A stretch of DNA of 64,000 nt from Martelella sp. NC20 (GTDB lineage Bacteria; Pseudomonadota; Alphaproteobacteria; Rhizobiales; Rhizobiaceae), in contig NZ_CP054861.1 in NCBI RefSeq assembly GCF_013459645.1, positions 2,158,001 through 2,222,000 of the forward strand, read 5' to 3'. Shown here in pieces: positions 63,783 through 64,000 of the stretch. The translations under genes were made by a program, and so were the position numbers. Under the pieces are notes generated by a model. The model was not told the origin of the DNA. It worked only from the letters and a program-made list of their open reading frames with translations, and made no database searches. Numbering within the stretch: position 1 is the stretch's first letter; every line of letters begins with the position of its first letter.

Positions 63783-64000
63783 GTGTCTAGCGACAAGAAA
63801 AAGCTCGCAAAGCGCTTGATTGATATCATCCGGATGCGAACGGTGCTGCATCCAAAGGACTGGAAGAACGAGAGCCGGCTTATGATGAGCCGCTGGTTCG
63901 ACTACCGGTTCACGTCGCCTCTGGAACTGACCCTGCTGTTCAGAGAAATTTATACCCAGAATCTGCGCAACCACGTCAGAAGACATCAGGACGCCGACGT
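63783..64000 (+). CDS. Unrecognised gene, partial (C-terminus beyond window)
   Basis: A GTG at 63783 is preceded by a strong GGAAGGAG ribosome site. The frame stays open to the window end, at least 72 residues: VSSDKKKLAKRLIDIIRMRT, then WKNESRLMMSRWFDYRFTSP, LELTLLFREIYTQNLRNHVR. It is helical-looking and charged, with no recognised domain. Following the integrase remnant, it is likely part of a mobile or genomic-island segment. Confidence 0.6.
   Translation, partial: MSSDKKKLAKRLIDIIRMRTVLHPKDWKNESRLMMSRWFDYRFTSPLELTLLFREIYTQNLRNHVRRHQDAD

Overview
The window is a chromosomal segment of a GC-rich alphaproteobacterium, most likely of the Rhizobiales (Hyphomicrobiales), close to Rhizobiaceae/Aurantimonadaceae. 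I infer this from the gene neighbourhoods: lysC-ptsP-prfA-prmC-DUF4167, rplU-rpmA-GNAT-obgE-proBA-nadD-rsfS-rlmH-envC-ctpA and dnaK-dnaJ. The mosaic palindromic intergenic repeats and the protein sequences point the same way. I could not identify the species.

Regions 1-10.5 kb: a reductive pyrimidine (uracil/thymine) or hydantoin catabolism locus. It holds preT-preA (dihydropyrimidine dehydrogenase), a dihydropyrimidinase (hydA), an N-carbamoyl-amino-acid/beta-ureidopropionate hydrolase, a LysE-type exporter cut by the window edge, and a RutR-like TetR regulator. RutR-operator-like palindromes lie upstream of both catabolic operons. A CHASE-PAS-GGDEF-EAL protein sits in the middle. 10.8-14.4 kb: a hydroxyacid reductase, two tiny membrane proteins, pncB and an acetyltransferase. 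14.4-19.3 kb: a cobalamin riboswitch followed by btuB-F-C-D. 19.5-29.3 kb: housekeeping genes lysC, ptsP, prfA, prmC, a DUF4167 protein, cmk and rpsA.

29.4-37 kb: a DUF1275 membrane protein, a decayed IS5-type transposase beside tRNA-Phe, a small HTH protein, a GH13 sugar phosphorylase, an MBL hydrolase, a MoeB/ThiF-like enzyme, slyX and recF. 37-46.7 kb: dnaJ and dnaK with a heat-shock-type promoter, an S-adenosylhomocysteinase-like paralogue, small membrane and acetyltransferase genes, eda, a CYTH/CHAD pair, trhO and a lipoprotein. 46.8-50.1 kb: a CelD/BioF2-type acetyltransferase, a DUF2794 protein, dense palindromic repeats and an intact 812-bp IS5-family element.

50.1-62.1 kb: a long minus-strand block, rplU-rpmA-GNAT-GNAT-(three unrecognised small ORFs)-obgE-proB-proA-nadD-PP2C-like-rsfS-rlmH-envC-ctpA. 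62.6-64 kb: tRNA-Ser(CGA), then an AT-richer stretch with a truncated tyrosine-integrase gene and the start of an unrecognised gene, consistent with the edge of an integrated element that continues beyond the window. No CRISPR array and no complete recognisable defence system is inside the window. The best candidates for novelty are the RutR-like regulon architecture, the AhcY-like paralogue with an altered active site, the unrecognised small-ORF cluster at 59.2-60.0 kb and the island edge after tRNA-Ser.
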